A stretch of DNA of 64,000 bases from Tetrahymena thermophila SB210. Taxonomy: Eukaryota > Ciliophora > Oligohymenophorea > Hymenostomatida > Tetrahymenidae. Position 1 is the first letter of the stretch; each line of letters opens with the position of its first letter. A model generated the notes under the pieces. That model searched no databases. It was not told where the DNA came from and saw only the letters and a program-made list of their open reading frames with translations. Below, piece after piece: positions 26,817-38,800 of the stretch. A program made the position numbers and the translations under genes. The stretch is from NCBI RefSeq assembly GCF_000189635.1, contig NW_002476544.1, forward strand, positions 558,001-622,000, read 5' to 3'.

Positions 26817-27969
26817 TGAAATTTTTTTGTATGTTGTAAGTTATTTATGCCGTCTATTTTTTGCTTCTTTTTTATCTTTTTATTAATTTTTGAGATATTT
26901 AATATGATTGATTACAATGTTTTTTAATAATTTATGTTGAGTATTTTATATACAATTTAAATCATTTAAGAATATACTTTAGTTGAAAGGAAATAGATAA
27001 CTAACTAACTAACTAACTAGCTAATCAAATTTATTAAATCAGCTCATTCGAGCATTTATTTTATATTATAATAAAACACCAAAATTTCTTGATATTAAGA
27101 AAATTAGCAATGATTTTGCTAAAATATATCATTTGAATTTAAATGTAATTTAAGATGTTTAATTAATTTTTATCTAAAACTTAGAAATAGTAAGTAATTA
27201 TTAAATTATCCAACTAAAATCTTAAGTATTTTAAAATACTTGGCATTTAATAGTCTTTTTAAGATATTTGTTTTTAAATTTAAACATTACTCAGAATAGC
27301 AGCAGCTTTACAGCATATTAAAATTTGATAGAACTCAAATTTTAATATAATAACATAATTCTGTATTTTATAACTCATAGTACAATTTCCAGAATATCTC
27401 AAAATTTAGTTTTAAAATTGTCCTATTATTTTCCTTAATTAAAATTATAATTTTTTTACTATTATATTTTAAATTAATATTGAAATTTAATTTATGTTTT
27501 TTATTTTTAGACTTATTGCTAAAATTAACAAAAGTCAGCGAAATTCAGTCAGTCAGTTATTATTTTAATTTAACTTATGAATATCCAATCATCCGTTTTA
27601 TTATCTGAATTTTTAATAACTTTATAAAATAACACACTACTTTTTTTTAAATTCGTAGTATTATAATACACAGCTTATATTAATTTAATTTTTCTGAAGA
27701 TTGGATTAATATTATTATTTATAAACTCAATTAATAACTTATAATTTAGGTAAATTTCTAAGTAGAGAAGCTTAGTTTATTTTTTTAAATGAGAAAAATG
27801 AATGAATGAATGAACAAGCATTAACTTAATAATGATAGTAAACAAAATAAGAATTTAATCTTAAGAAATTCAATATAATATTAAAATAATCAGAAAATGA
27901 TAAATAAAAAATACATAATTTCGTAATTATATATATTACATATTTGCAAAAGAAGTAAACAATACAATA

Positions 27970-27996
27970 AATGAATGAATGAATGAATGAATGAAT
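27970..27996. repeat. simple (GAAT)n tract
   Basis: Between six and seven perfect GAAT units in the spacer upstream of channel 4. A shorter GAAT cluster lies near 27800. No function is implied. Confidence 0.8.
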
Positions 27997-28264
27997 ATAT
28001 GTTAGTGATTATTTATTTTAGTTTAACTTAAAAATATCGAAATGTTTATTTTAATATTTTAAATTTTTTTATAAATAAATAGATTAGTCTGTCTGTTATG
28101 CTTTTTTTTAATTTTAGATAGAATCTAATATTGAACATTTATTTCTTTTAAATTTCTTAATTTAAACTGTGTGAAATAAATATACTAACTAGATCCTATA
28201 AATTTAAAATATATTTATTTATTTTTAGATGAGGCACAAACATCTTTATTAATAGACACTTTTT

Positions 28265-28395
28265 ATAAGGGAGGAGTAATTTTTAGAATCAAAATTATTA
28301 TTTTTTGGTAGTTTTAAGGCTATAATAAGGCAATAGGGGTTGCTAGGTTGACTATTTTGATTACCTCCACCGACCCTCATTAAGTCAATTATATA
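28265..28395. other. unexplained GC-richer island in a spacer
   Basis: A stretch of about 130 bp has far more G and C than its surroundings, for example GGCAATAGGGGTTGCTAGG and TACCTCCACCGACCCTC. Weak inverted similarity (GGAGGAGTAAT..ATCAAAAT on one side against GGAGGTAATCAAAAT on the other strand) could make a hairpin. It has no long open frame. It might be a small non-coding RNA gene or another MITE-like insertion; I cannot decide. Confidence 0.35.
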
Positions 28396-28883
28396 GAGTA
28401 ATTCTTTTTTAACATAACCTTTATTGAGAATAAAGAATATTTTATAATTTATTATAAAGCTTGGCTTTATTGTGCTTAAGATAAAATATTTTTAAACCAG
28501 AAAAAGTTGGTTGGTATACAATAAAAAATAATTCAACATTTTGAGAGAAGGATATTCAGAAATTGCTTTTTTAGAGCTATTTAGAAATTATTATTTTATT
28601 AAAATCAATGCAGTATTTAAAAATAGATTTATGTTTGTATGTACTTTTTGTAAAAGATAACCTTTGAAAATTAATTGAGTGTAAATAAATAAACTTATAT
28701 TAATAAATTGCATAAATCTAATTAAAAAAATAGGTAGTTAACATAAACTATATTTGTAGTTAAGCTTTTATAAACATTTTTACAATTTCTTCATTTATTT
28801 TATGCATTAAATTTGTTAAGTTAGTAGTTAAATAAATAAATAATTTGGTTTGTTTAAAATTTAAGAATTTATCTATCATTCAT

Positions 28884-31800
28884 TCATTTATCTTTTTCAT
28901 TAAAAGAATTTCTTGAGGAAGCGCTGTAACCAAATCCATTAGCACCTCTTGTATTTTGTAGTTTAATTTAGTTAGATCCAGTTTGCTACCCATTTAAAAA
29001 CTTCAAAATTTTAGACACTCTTTAACCAGCTTTTTATACTTAAGAAGTCATAAATTTGGTTTTGGTTAAACAGTCAAATTTGGTTCTAAATTTTTTGATT
29101 ATATAATTGTAGTTTCCTTTAGGGAAATAAATTTTATATCTGTGAATTTTATCTATTTCAATTTCGTTGTCTGGTACTAAAATGAAATCTTTGATATTTC
29201 CTTTAATTTGTTCTATCATCATATACTTCCTTATAACTAATAAATCTATATTTTATATTCCTTATTCAAATCTTATTTTATAGTCTGATGATTCACGGTT
29301 AACACTTGGAGTGGAATTCAGCATTACCATAGTCTAGGCATTAAGTTTTTTATTGCTTCTAGAAACAGAAACAGGTGAGCTTATTTCATCCTTTACACCA
29401 TCATGCTAATTTGCCTTACTTGCTAATGAATGCTGTCTGTATAGGATAGAATTTGATTTACCCAACCCTATTATAGAAAGTTTTTATTCTTGATTTTCGC
29501 TTCTATAAGTTGAATTTTGGGTTATTTTTTTTGAGGATTTTCTCCTTTTTGAATCAATAATTTGAGAAGGAGAAGCAGAAGATTCATTTTATTAAATATC
29601 AAATTAAACTTGGTTGTTATACTTATGTCTTCTTTATAACAATTAAGTTGGTGAAGGTAAATCCATGGCATCATCAATATTTATCTTACCTTAAGAAGAT
29701 GGGAGTAGTATATTAAAGAGATTAGCTTCCAATTAAGTCATATGAGATTATTACATAATAGTTCTGATTTTGTTTTCTTCTTCATAATACGTTTTTTCGT
29801 ATTTCTGTCTACGTTTCTAAATAATTCTTTGTTAAAGCGACAGTTACTTGTTGGGATTGTTATTGTTGCTATCAAAGCTAGAGTTAATATTTTGAGAATT
29901 ATCATCATCAGATGCTATGTAGGAGTTATTGTTAATATGATCATCCTGTGTTGAATCTTTTGTCTGTTTTTTTTATTGAACTCTTTTCTTTTAAACAATC
30001 TCTTCATTCTAATACATCTCAACATTTATTGATGTGTTCATATTATTAGCTATTAATTGATTTGATTTTCCAGAGTGCTCATTACATATTGTAGAAATCG
30101 TTTTTTAATTAATTTAATTTTACGATGGTGAAGGGCCAGTCAATTTTCTGCTTGAATTTTGATGGATAGTAGTATGTGTATTTTTTTTTGATTTTATCGA
30201 TGGTATTTTGGAAGATTTTTTGGAAGCAATATCCAAATTAATTTCTATTGAAATTGGTTTATCAAGATTTAATTTAGGTATGCCATTATTGTTTAGAAAA
30301 CTATCTATTTTTTCTATAGAATTCTGCATTGATTCATTTTTACTATTTTAACCGTCTTCTTAAAATTGGTTTATCTTTATTTTTTCTTCGTTTACAGCTT
30401 TTTATGATTTTAATGTATCTCTTTCACTTTCTGCTTCTCCCTCATCAATCGCTTAAAGATCACTATTTGCGTATACTGATTTTGGAGAATTAATACTAAC
30501 TAAATTCAAAGACATATCTTTTTAACTCCTTCTCCTATATACATCAACTAATTCATTTGCCATTTTTGGGTTCAAATAAGTGCTCTTTTTATGTTATTGT
30601 TTCCTATTTCCTTATTCTTAAAAAATATTTTTAAAAATAATTTCTGATTTCCTTGAACTTTCAATTAGTTAGAAAAATAATTTAAAAAACCTAAATATTA
30701 AATTAAAATTTACAATCATCTTATTAGCTAAAATCTTCTTCTTCGTTTGTTTTACTTTGCTTGCTTGTACTGTCTTCTTCAGAGTACAAAACAGAATAGA
30801 CATCACTCATAATTGAATTTTAATCACTTACCATTTTAAAATTGATTATTTGTTCTTGGATTTATTTATTATTTTATAAAGATTTAAAAAAATCCAAACC
30901 CCTTCTTTTGATCGACTTATCTCTCTACTAAAAGTAAACTTTTTTATCTTTTTTATATCTTAAACTTAGCTATACTATATGACATCTCTTTAAAGTGTGA
31001 CTAGAGCTACCACATGCTATGCAATTACTAATTTGAATTTAATTCAGTTTTATGTTATTAAATTTCACGTCTTATTTTGAAATATCCTTTTTAAAATTAA
31101 ATCAAAATTTAAACAAAATAAACAAACAAAAATAAATAAATGCTTTAAAAAGAATAAATAAATTGTAAATTTAGTTAATTTTTTAATTTAACATAATTTC
31201 ATTTCATATTAAATACAAATTATATCAAAATTAATTATCCTTTAAAAACGAAGGCTATCCATTAAATTTATTGATAAAAAATAATATCTAAATTTAATTA
31301 ATTTTTCGATTTAATTATCCTTTAAAGACGACAGCTATCCATTAAATTTATTGATAAAAATAATATCTATATTAAATTTGTTTAATTTATTTACTTTGTA
31401 ACTGAATGTCTTAAAAATCTGGTTATCTTTGAACATGTAATAAAATTCCTAATAATTTTTAAAATATTTTTGGTATACAATTATAATAAAATGATTGATT
31501 TTTTACTTTGTCATAGGGAAAACTCTGCAAAATTTATATGAGCCTATCTCTTTCGATATAAGATATCATAGCTCCTTTGTATGATTTAGCAGTGTAAGGG
31601 TTTTTTTAGCCTAAAATAAATCCTTCATAACCAAAAACATCTTTTTTCTTTTATTATGGAAGACCAGTTAATAATAATATCAATATTAATATTTCAAATT
31701 TACCTTCAAAATCTAAAGTTACATTTCATTCTAATTAGCAGTGTTTTCAATCTTTAGACTAATTCCTAGAGTAGTTTAAACATTTCCCGATATCACATAA

Positions 31801-34476
31801 AATAGTTTGTCATTCACTTCGTTTTCATTAAAAATGAGTTCATCAGGTTTAAAATATTTTTGTTTTATATTAAGCGAAATCTCTTTTTAGCAATCAGAAG
31901 AAAAATTTGAAAATAAACTTATTGATTGAATAGCTTCGTTATTTGTTTATAATAATACTTCATTTTTTAAGCTCGAAGGCAACTATTCTAATAATTATTC
32001 TTGTCCTTATGCTCCTTCTATATCTTATTTGTATTAAAATTCAAAATACTTTCTAACTTTATGCTATAGACTCATGTCTAGCTCAAGCTTGTTCATGCTA
32101 TGATTCAAGCCATGCATCATATTATTAAAATTTTCATTCTTAGATTTTTCATATTTTACTATTTCATTAATTTAACTAAATGAGTAAGCACATATATTCG
32201 TAGCTATTAAAGCAACTAATGCTATAAACATTCTTTCATCTATTTTAATTAAAAATGATAAATAAGATTCCTAAATATAATTCTAATATGTCGATTTAAG
32301 CTATGATTATTTAGCATAAAAAATGTAAAACAGATTTATCCATCTTTTTGATTTATAAAATCAAAAATCATCAATTTTTATTTTATTAGAACAAACATTT
32401 TTTTTTTGTTAGTTTAAAAGCAAAATTATATTTTTTGAGTATTTATTTTCATGAAATATTTGGCTTGATAAAATGATGTTAATACATTAAGTTACTGGTG
32501 TGATATCGCCATACCCTATGGTAGTCATAGTTATTATAATATAATATAAAGAGAGTAGATACAATTCAAAAGTAGAGAAGCTTTGATCTTAAAATTTAGT
32601 AATCCAAGATTAGCTTTAATTTTCCATCTCAGATAAACCTATTCTTAAGAAAATGCAGCAAGCTATGTGAACTAAAAGTAGTACTATAAACTCTAACTTG
32701 ACTAATTTTAACCAATTTTAGGCCGTCTAACTTATTTAGAGTCTGGATGTGATTTCTTCTAATTTCTGAGGAGTATCCAAATACTTAATAAAAACAATAT
32801 AATCTAAATATTTTGAAAAACCCTCTTCTTAGATTTGCTTTCTGGAATGTATGAATATTACTGCAACAAATAAATCTTTCCTTTTAATTAATAAAATTGA
32901 AATAATTTAAATTATAAATTTTAAATAAGCAGATTCATAAATAAATAAATAAATACATCAAATCCCAGAAATATTTTTAGCAGATTTTTTTCCTGTTTCT
33001 GATGATTTCTCCATTTTCATAAATCGACTAATTTAAAAAAAAAAATATGAATAACTTTAATTTCTTTGAAAGAATAAATAAATTACAGAATTTAAATTAA
33101 CAAATATTTCTAATATCAGGATCCAAAGGACAATATGTTGGTTTATAAAATAAATAGGATTATTAAGATTGAAAGTGGATATGTGCTCAATAGGTATTGT
33201 AACAATTAAATAAAAAGTGAGAAGTATCATAAAAATATCCCTAATTTATTAATGATTAAATCATAATTAACAGTTAAGCTAAGAATTATATTTTTAAAAA
33301 GTTAATAAAATATCATTTTTATTACCAAATCAGCTTGAATAAAGACTCCTATTTTAATATAAAATAAGATTTATAAGTCATATAAAAATTAATCTTTTGC
33401 ATACCTATGAAAATAAATATTTTCCTTCTACGAATTAGCTGAATGTGTTACCGAATTTGGAATCTAATTACAAATTAATGAAAGTATTTAATTTTAAAAT
33501 TGCTTAAAATAGAAAAGAATTTTTTATAAAATATACTTTTAATTATGTAAATGGTCTTTTTTGTATTCGTGCGTTTCTAAGTTTATTAAAAATAGTAAGA
33601 TTAATTAAAATTGCATTCACACTGAAGAAAAAATCCAAATTAATTTATTAATAGTTTTATGTTATTTACTTCTGATTAAATCATGCGCTAAGTATAAACA
33701 TAGTAATCAAAATAAGAGGCAAAATCTCCGATTATATTGAATTATTTTCTGGTTAACTACTTGAAGACAATGCTGCTCACTCTTTTCTTTAAGTTTGAAA
33801 TGAATTTTTTGGCTATAACCATAGTTTGAAGGTTGAATTGAAATTTCTTAGTATTTTATACAGATATTGTCTGTTTTGTTTAAAATAAGTCTTTCACAGT
33901 GTTATTTTTTGGGTCAATTAACTCTCCTTAGACTATCTAAAATTTATCCTCTATATTTAATGTTTGAGAGCAATCTGAAATATCTCTTTGAGATTACATT
34001 TTTTTTAATGTCTTAATTGGCGAATGTTCATTCAAAACCATGCTGTCTTAAATTATCGATTTATTTGAAGTATTGCACTAGACTTGCTTATCCTTATCGA
34101 AGTTAAACATTGATCTAATATCTGAAGTCTTAGACGAATTCTGAAATAAGAATTAACCACTTGATTAAAGACTATTCATTTCATTGTTTTTGATTTGCTA
34201 GTTTTCAAATTCTCTTTTTTCTCTACTTAATTATGCTTCTCCATTATTTAATGCTCCTTAATTTCTTAAGTCATACTGCTTTTCAGCAGTGATGCTATTT
34301 TGATGAGAGTATTTATCTATGTCTATGCTAAAATTCAAACTGCCATCGTCCTAAATTTATCTAAAATTAAATTCTTCTTTTATCTTTGAGAATTGCAATC
34401 TCATTAAATCTTAGCCCATCCTTATTGAAGAGATTTCAGTTTGTGCTAATCCCCCATTTTAGTTCTAAAAATCCAT
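28884..34476 (-). CDS. channel 5: CNG/EAG-type K+ channel with zinc-knuckle tail
   Basis: Full-length paralog of about 1,470 residues. The start is the ATG at 34476 (MDFQNQNGG...), just after an in-frame TGA. Exon 1 (33670-34476, 269 codons) ends LTRKQFNIIGDFASYFDYYVYT. The pore exon has S4 as YLDYIVFIKYLDTP, S5 VLLLVHIACCIFLRIG and TIGYGDITP (GYGD at 32505-32516). The nucleotide fold reads VFGYEGFILG then NPYTAKS, a clean Arg to Tyr change against PRTA. The knuckle CIACGSSSHTLKRC is at 30982-31023. Uniquely in the array, the tail is split by an extra 70-nt intron (30644-30713); the parts 30714-31086 and 28884-30643 then sum to 711 whole codons. The terminal module reads ILVPDNEIEID followed by YKIYFPKGNYNYIIKKF. 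The stop is TGA at 28884. Confidence 0.87.
30644..30713 (-). other. extra tail intron specific to channel 5
   Basis: The frame of the knuckle exon differs from that of the C-terminal module, and a stop follows if it is read straight through. Removing GTAAAT...ATCAG, 70 nt, joins the two frames exactly and makes the whole tail divisible by three. No other paralog needs an intron here. The donor fits the local consensus; the acceptor CAG is acceptable. Confidence 0.65.
31231..31386. repeat. 80-bp tandem duplication in a channel 5 intron
   Basis: Two copies with a period of 80 bp, starting at 31231 and 31311. Each begins TTAATTATCCTTTAAA and contains GGCTATCC or AGCTATCC, then ATTAAATTTATTGATAAAAA. 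They lie in the intron between the nucleotide-binding and knuckle exons and are non-coding. Confidence 0.75.
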
Positions 34477-35817
34477 AATTAAGTATCACTTTATACTGTT
34501 ATTTAATCAATATCTCTTAAATTAATTAAAATGTTGATTGATAATTTCTAAGTTTTCTTGCTTATTATTCAATTTCCCAAAAAAACAGAAAAATAGAAGT
34601 ACGAACAAATCTTTGCTTTAATAATTAAAATATTAGTCCATTTTAATAATTTTACTAAAAAAATTATACAAAGAACATTTTCTAGTGAAATTAATAGACC
34701 TCAAACAATTAATCAATCAATAAATAATTCATTTATTTATTTTTTAATAGCAGTAATGTATGTATTTTTTATTATTTAAGCTTTCTAATATTAAAAATCT
34801 AAATTAAATGATGTCAAATATTTGTCCATCCACCCATATTTGTAGCATGATTATTTTATCAATAAATTCGATTGAATTATAGAAACAAATAAAAAATTAT
34901 ATAATTACATGCTTTAAAAAAGTTAGGTAAAGAGTTAAATTTTAACACAAAATATTACATTTTTAAAAAAAGGAAAAATATTATTTAAAAAAGCTAATTT
35001 TGTGGCTAATTTTTAAATTAATTAAAAAATTGTAAGGCTAAAATTTACTTGGTTACATATCCATAAAATTTACTTGGTTACATATCCATAAAATTTAAAA
35101 ATTAAAAGTAATTTGATTTGCTTTTTGATAAATAAATACATTATTTTTTAAGAAAACAGTTTATTTAATTATTAGAATCCCTAAAAGAATAAATTATAAA
35201 GACAAATTAAGTTAACCCTACTTAAATTGTTGATATTTAATAAATTTTACGTAGTATTTCTAATATTTTTACTCTAAGTAAAATTACTAAATAGTATATA
35301 AAGTAACTTTTTGAATGAAATAAAATAATATTAATATTCAAACCTTAACATGTAAAGAATCTGAAATAGCTTTCAATCTATTTTTTTACTTACTAAAATC
35401 TACATGGTTACATTGCATGCAATTAAATTTTAATATCTAACTAATCTATTTTGTAAAGATTAAAAGTCAATTCCATTTTTTAAATTGATTAAAAATTATT
35501 ACCATCTTTCTGAAGAAAAGTAAATATATTTGATATAAAATTAACTCTCCTAAATCATATGAGTTAAATAATACCTTAAAAACGATTTTTAAGAGATTAA
35601 CTCGAAGTAAAATAACCAAAAAATTAAATTCATTAAAAAAATTATTTTTATTTTAAATAAGATTAAAAAATTATAAATTAGCAAAATTACAAAATATAAA
35701 AATAGAAATGCATTTAATTTACAAAAGAATATGTTACAGTCAAACTCATTATTAACATTTGAAAAATTGTAAAAATAATTATTAATTGATTGATTGATTT
35801 ATTTATTTATTTGTTGT
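34477..35817. other. intergenic between channels 5 and 6
   Basis: AT-rich spacer with a perfect 25-bp tandem duplication (about 35040-35089) and, near 35395-35440 on the minus strand, a short stretch reading CMQCNHV that may be the trace of an old knuckle exon. I see no intact gene. Confidence 0.55.
35040..35089. repeat. perfect 25-bp tandem duplication
   Basis: Two adjacent copies of a unit containing TTTACTTGGTTACATATCC. The identity of the copies indicates a recent event. Confidence 0.85.
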
Positions 35818-38800
35818 TCAAGCCATTTTTAAATTTTAGGAAGTGGTTTGATTATTTTAATTTAAATTATTTAAAAAAATGCTTTATTAATGCTATGGAT
35901 TAAATTAAGATTTAGAACTTTAACGTGAAGATTTGAGTTCACTCATTTTAGCTCTTTTCTATTTAAAATTCTTAACATGAGTTGTTTTCATACTAGGGTA
36001 ATGCTATTTTAAAACTTTATTTAATTTTTTTCTTAAAATTTTGATAATATCTTTAGCATTTTATAAGGGGTAATACTGTGAGTATTCTTTTTAAATATCC
36101 AAATCGATTTCGTTATCTTCAACAAAAATATAGTCTTTCAATAGTCCTTTTTGTTGCTCAATTAAAAATCTTTTTCTTACAATCAAGAGATCTAAATCCT
36201 ATAAATTGTACAAGAATCTTATCATATATTCTGATGATTCTTATGCTCCATCTGCAGTGATTGTAAATCTTGGGTCACCATTTAAATTAGAAATATCGTT
36301 TGAATTCGTTTATTAGCTTGTTTAGCTTCCAATTAAATAATTAATGTTATTATTTAAAATACTTTTTCTTTCAAAGTGTTTCGAAGCAGAAGCAGATGTA
36401 GCGGTTTTTACAAGTTAAGGAGATTTTATTGCTATGCTTAATCTCCTATTAGGAGATTATGCAAGCTCTGTTTCTTTTAAGGCTTCTATCCTTTTTATCT
36501 TAACTGTTCCTGTGCGCCTCAGTTATTAAAATTGAAGCTTATTTTCTTCTTAGCTTTTCGCCCTGTTTAGTTATTAAGAGCCTTCTCTTTTTATTTAGGG
36601 TTTTAGAATTGGTAAAGCAGTGATTAACTTTTCAGCATTCGTCATAGGTGAATTTATTTCTTAAAAATTTTACTTATAAGATACATTTTTGCTTTAATCA
36701 GTTTATTATAGCTTTGGAGATATTTAAGAGGTGTTTTTAATTTGCAAAATATTAAGCGGAAATTAAGGTGAAGCCAATTTGTTAATTTCTTAAGGTGAAA
36801 AATTAAAATTTGAACTAATACTTTTTTTCTTTAAAGACATTTTTTTTGAGACATTTCTTTCTAATTGCTTAAAAATATCTTATTCTTAATTATTGTTATT
36901 AATTTCAATGCTTTAATTGATTTCATCAGTTATCTTTTTAACTAATTTCTCTTTCATCAAATAAATTTTTTAAGCTTTTTGTACTCTCTTTTCATATAAC
37001 TTATCATAGATGTCACATTCTTAAGCTTTTACTTGATTAATAGTATTTAAATTCGTACCTTCTTCAGTGTTTTCTTTAATATTTTAAAATTACGATTCGT
37101 TGCAACTCATACTAGTCGTGTTAATGCTTTTTCTTGAAGTACTTTACAAATTAGATTTTTAGCTTTTCCATGTTTCTTATCTGGTTAAACCACATTAAAT
37201 GAGCTTATTCTCCATTTTGTCAGTTTCTTATTTTATAGAAGACTCCTTAAATTCCTATGCTCTACCATTTTTAGATTGTGAGTCTGATTTTGATTATTAT
37301 TTAACTGTAAAAGCATCAGCTTTATGCAGATGTTCAATATTATTTTGGTTTATTTTTTAAGGATAATCTTAATCTTCATCACAATCTTCAAATTAAACCA
37401 TACTTACTGATAAACTTAATTATTTTTCTAAGACATTTTTAGGAGTTTCCTTAGTTAAATTCTGTGTTTGAAGAGTTCCTGAGTTTTCAAGTTATTCATT
37501 CACCTGCTCTGTAATTGCAACCAATTAATTTTACTAATCAAGCCAATTAACTTAATTTGTCTTATTATCAGAAATTTATTTTTTAAATTCTAAATTAAAA
37601 TTAGGTTATCTGATATCTTCCTGCTACTCAGCAAATGCATATTTATCTAAAATTTATTATTAGATTGGTTTGTCTTGTAAGTTGAAATTACAATTAATAT
37701 CTCCGCTAGCTTATCTGAATTTACTAAACTTAGACTTTTAAACTTTTTTCTTTGCATTTTATTCTTCATATTATGAATTGTTAGTCTCTTTTAGCTTCTT
37801 ATCTTAGCTTATTTATCTAAGCAATTCGCTTATGTCTGATAAATTTATTCTTGTATTTTTTTTATTCATGTCTCTCCTAGATTTTTTTTAGTCAAGTGAT
37901 TAAACTTATTTTAATTCTAAATTCTCACAGTTTATTAATTCACGATTTTTTGAAATCTAATTTCTTAAAATATTTTTATTTCTTTCTTTAAACTCATTTT
38001 CATTATTATCATTGAGTCTATCATTATTTTTTTTGTTTTTTTCATTTTGTTTTTATGTTTCTTCATTTGAACTCAGATCAGTATCGCTTTCTTATTCTTA
38101 TTCATCAAAATTATCTTCTTACTCTTCATCAATTAAAACAGAGCATAAATCGCTTAAAAGCGATTCTTCATCATATTAAACCATAGTCCTAAGTGCAATT
38201 TTAGAAATTTCAGACTAGTCTTTTACCGCATTATACATACTAACAGTTTTTCTTATAAATTTAGGGTTTCTATCTGGGTTTATTTATTTTTCTTTTGCTT
38301 TATATTTTTCTTTCCAATGAAAAGCAGGATTTATCTTTGTGCAGTCTCTGAAAGAATGGTCAAAATCCCCACAAGAGTAGCATTTCTCATAAATTAATTT
38401 GTGTTTACCAGACAATACTATTTCGTCCTTTAAAAAGCAAAATTTTTCCTATTTTATTTTGATAAATTATTTATTTTTTTTTCAGCTTGGCTATTTGATT
38501 TTTCATTTTTTATTGATTAAAGAAAGTGAGAAAAATAAAAAATATATAAATTAATAAACTACATAATCTTGTGGAAATTGCTATAAGATGTTGATAAAGT
38601 CCTATCTTTCGATATATGTTATAACGCTATAGGCTGCACATTTAGCATTATAGGGATTAGGACAGTTGTAAAAAAATCCCTCAAAACCAAATACATCTTT
38701 TTTCTTTGATAAATAATTAATAAATAAAAAATTACTTGAAAATGATAAAAATAAATAAATACCTTTAATTACTCAATAACCATTTCAGAGAGTGTTTCAT

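Larger units (their letters stand above)
26817..28883. other. intergenic between channels 4 and 5
   Basis: A 2.1-kb AT-rich spacer. It contains simple repeats (TAAC units near 26999-27018, GAAT units at 27970-27996) and a short less AT-rich island near 28265-28395. I could not assign a gene or RNA to the island. Confidence 0.6.

Noticed and set aside
28265-28395. tRNA or snRNA gene
   Set aside because: I could not form an acceptor stem and T-loop consensus, nor find the known 5' ends or Sm context of the major snRNAs with confidence.
28884-31086. Channel 5 tail as a frameshifted pseudogene
   Set aside because: A 70-nt GT..AG intron at 30644-30713 restores the frame exactly and makes the exon sum a whole number of codons.
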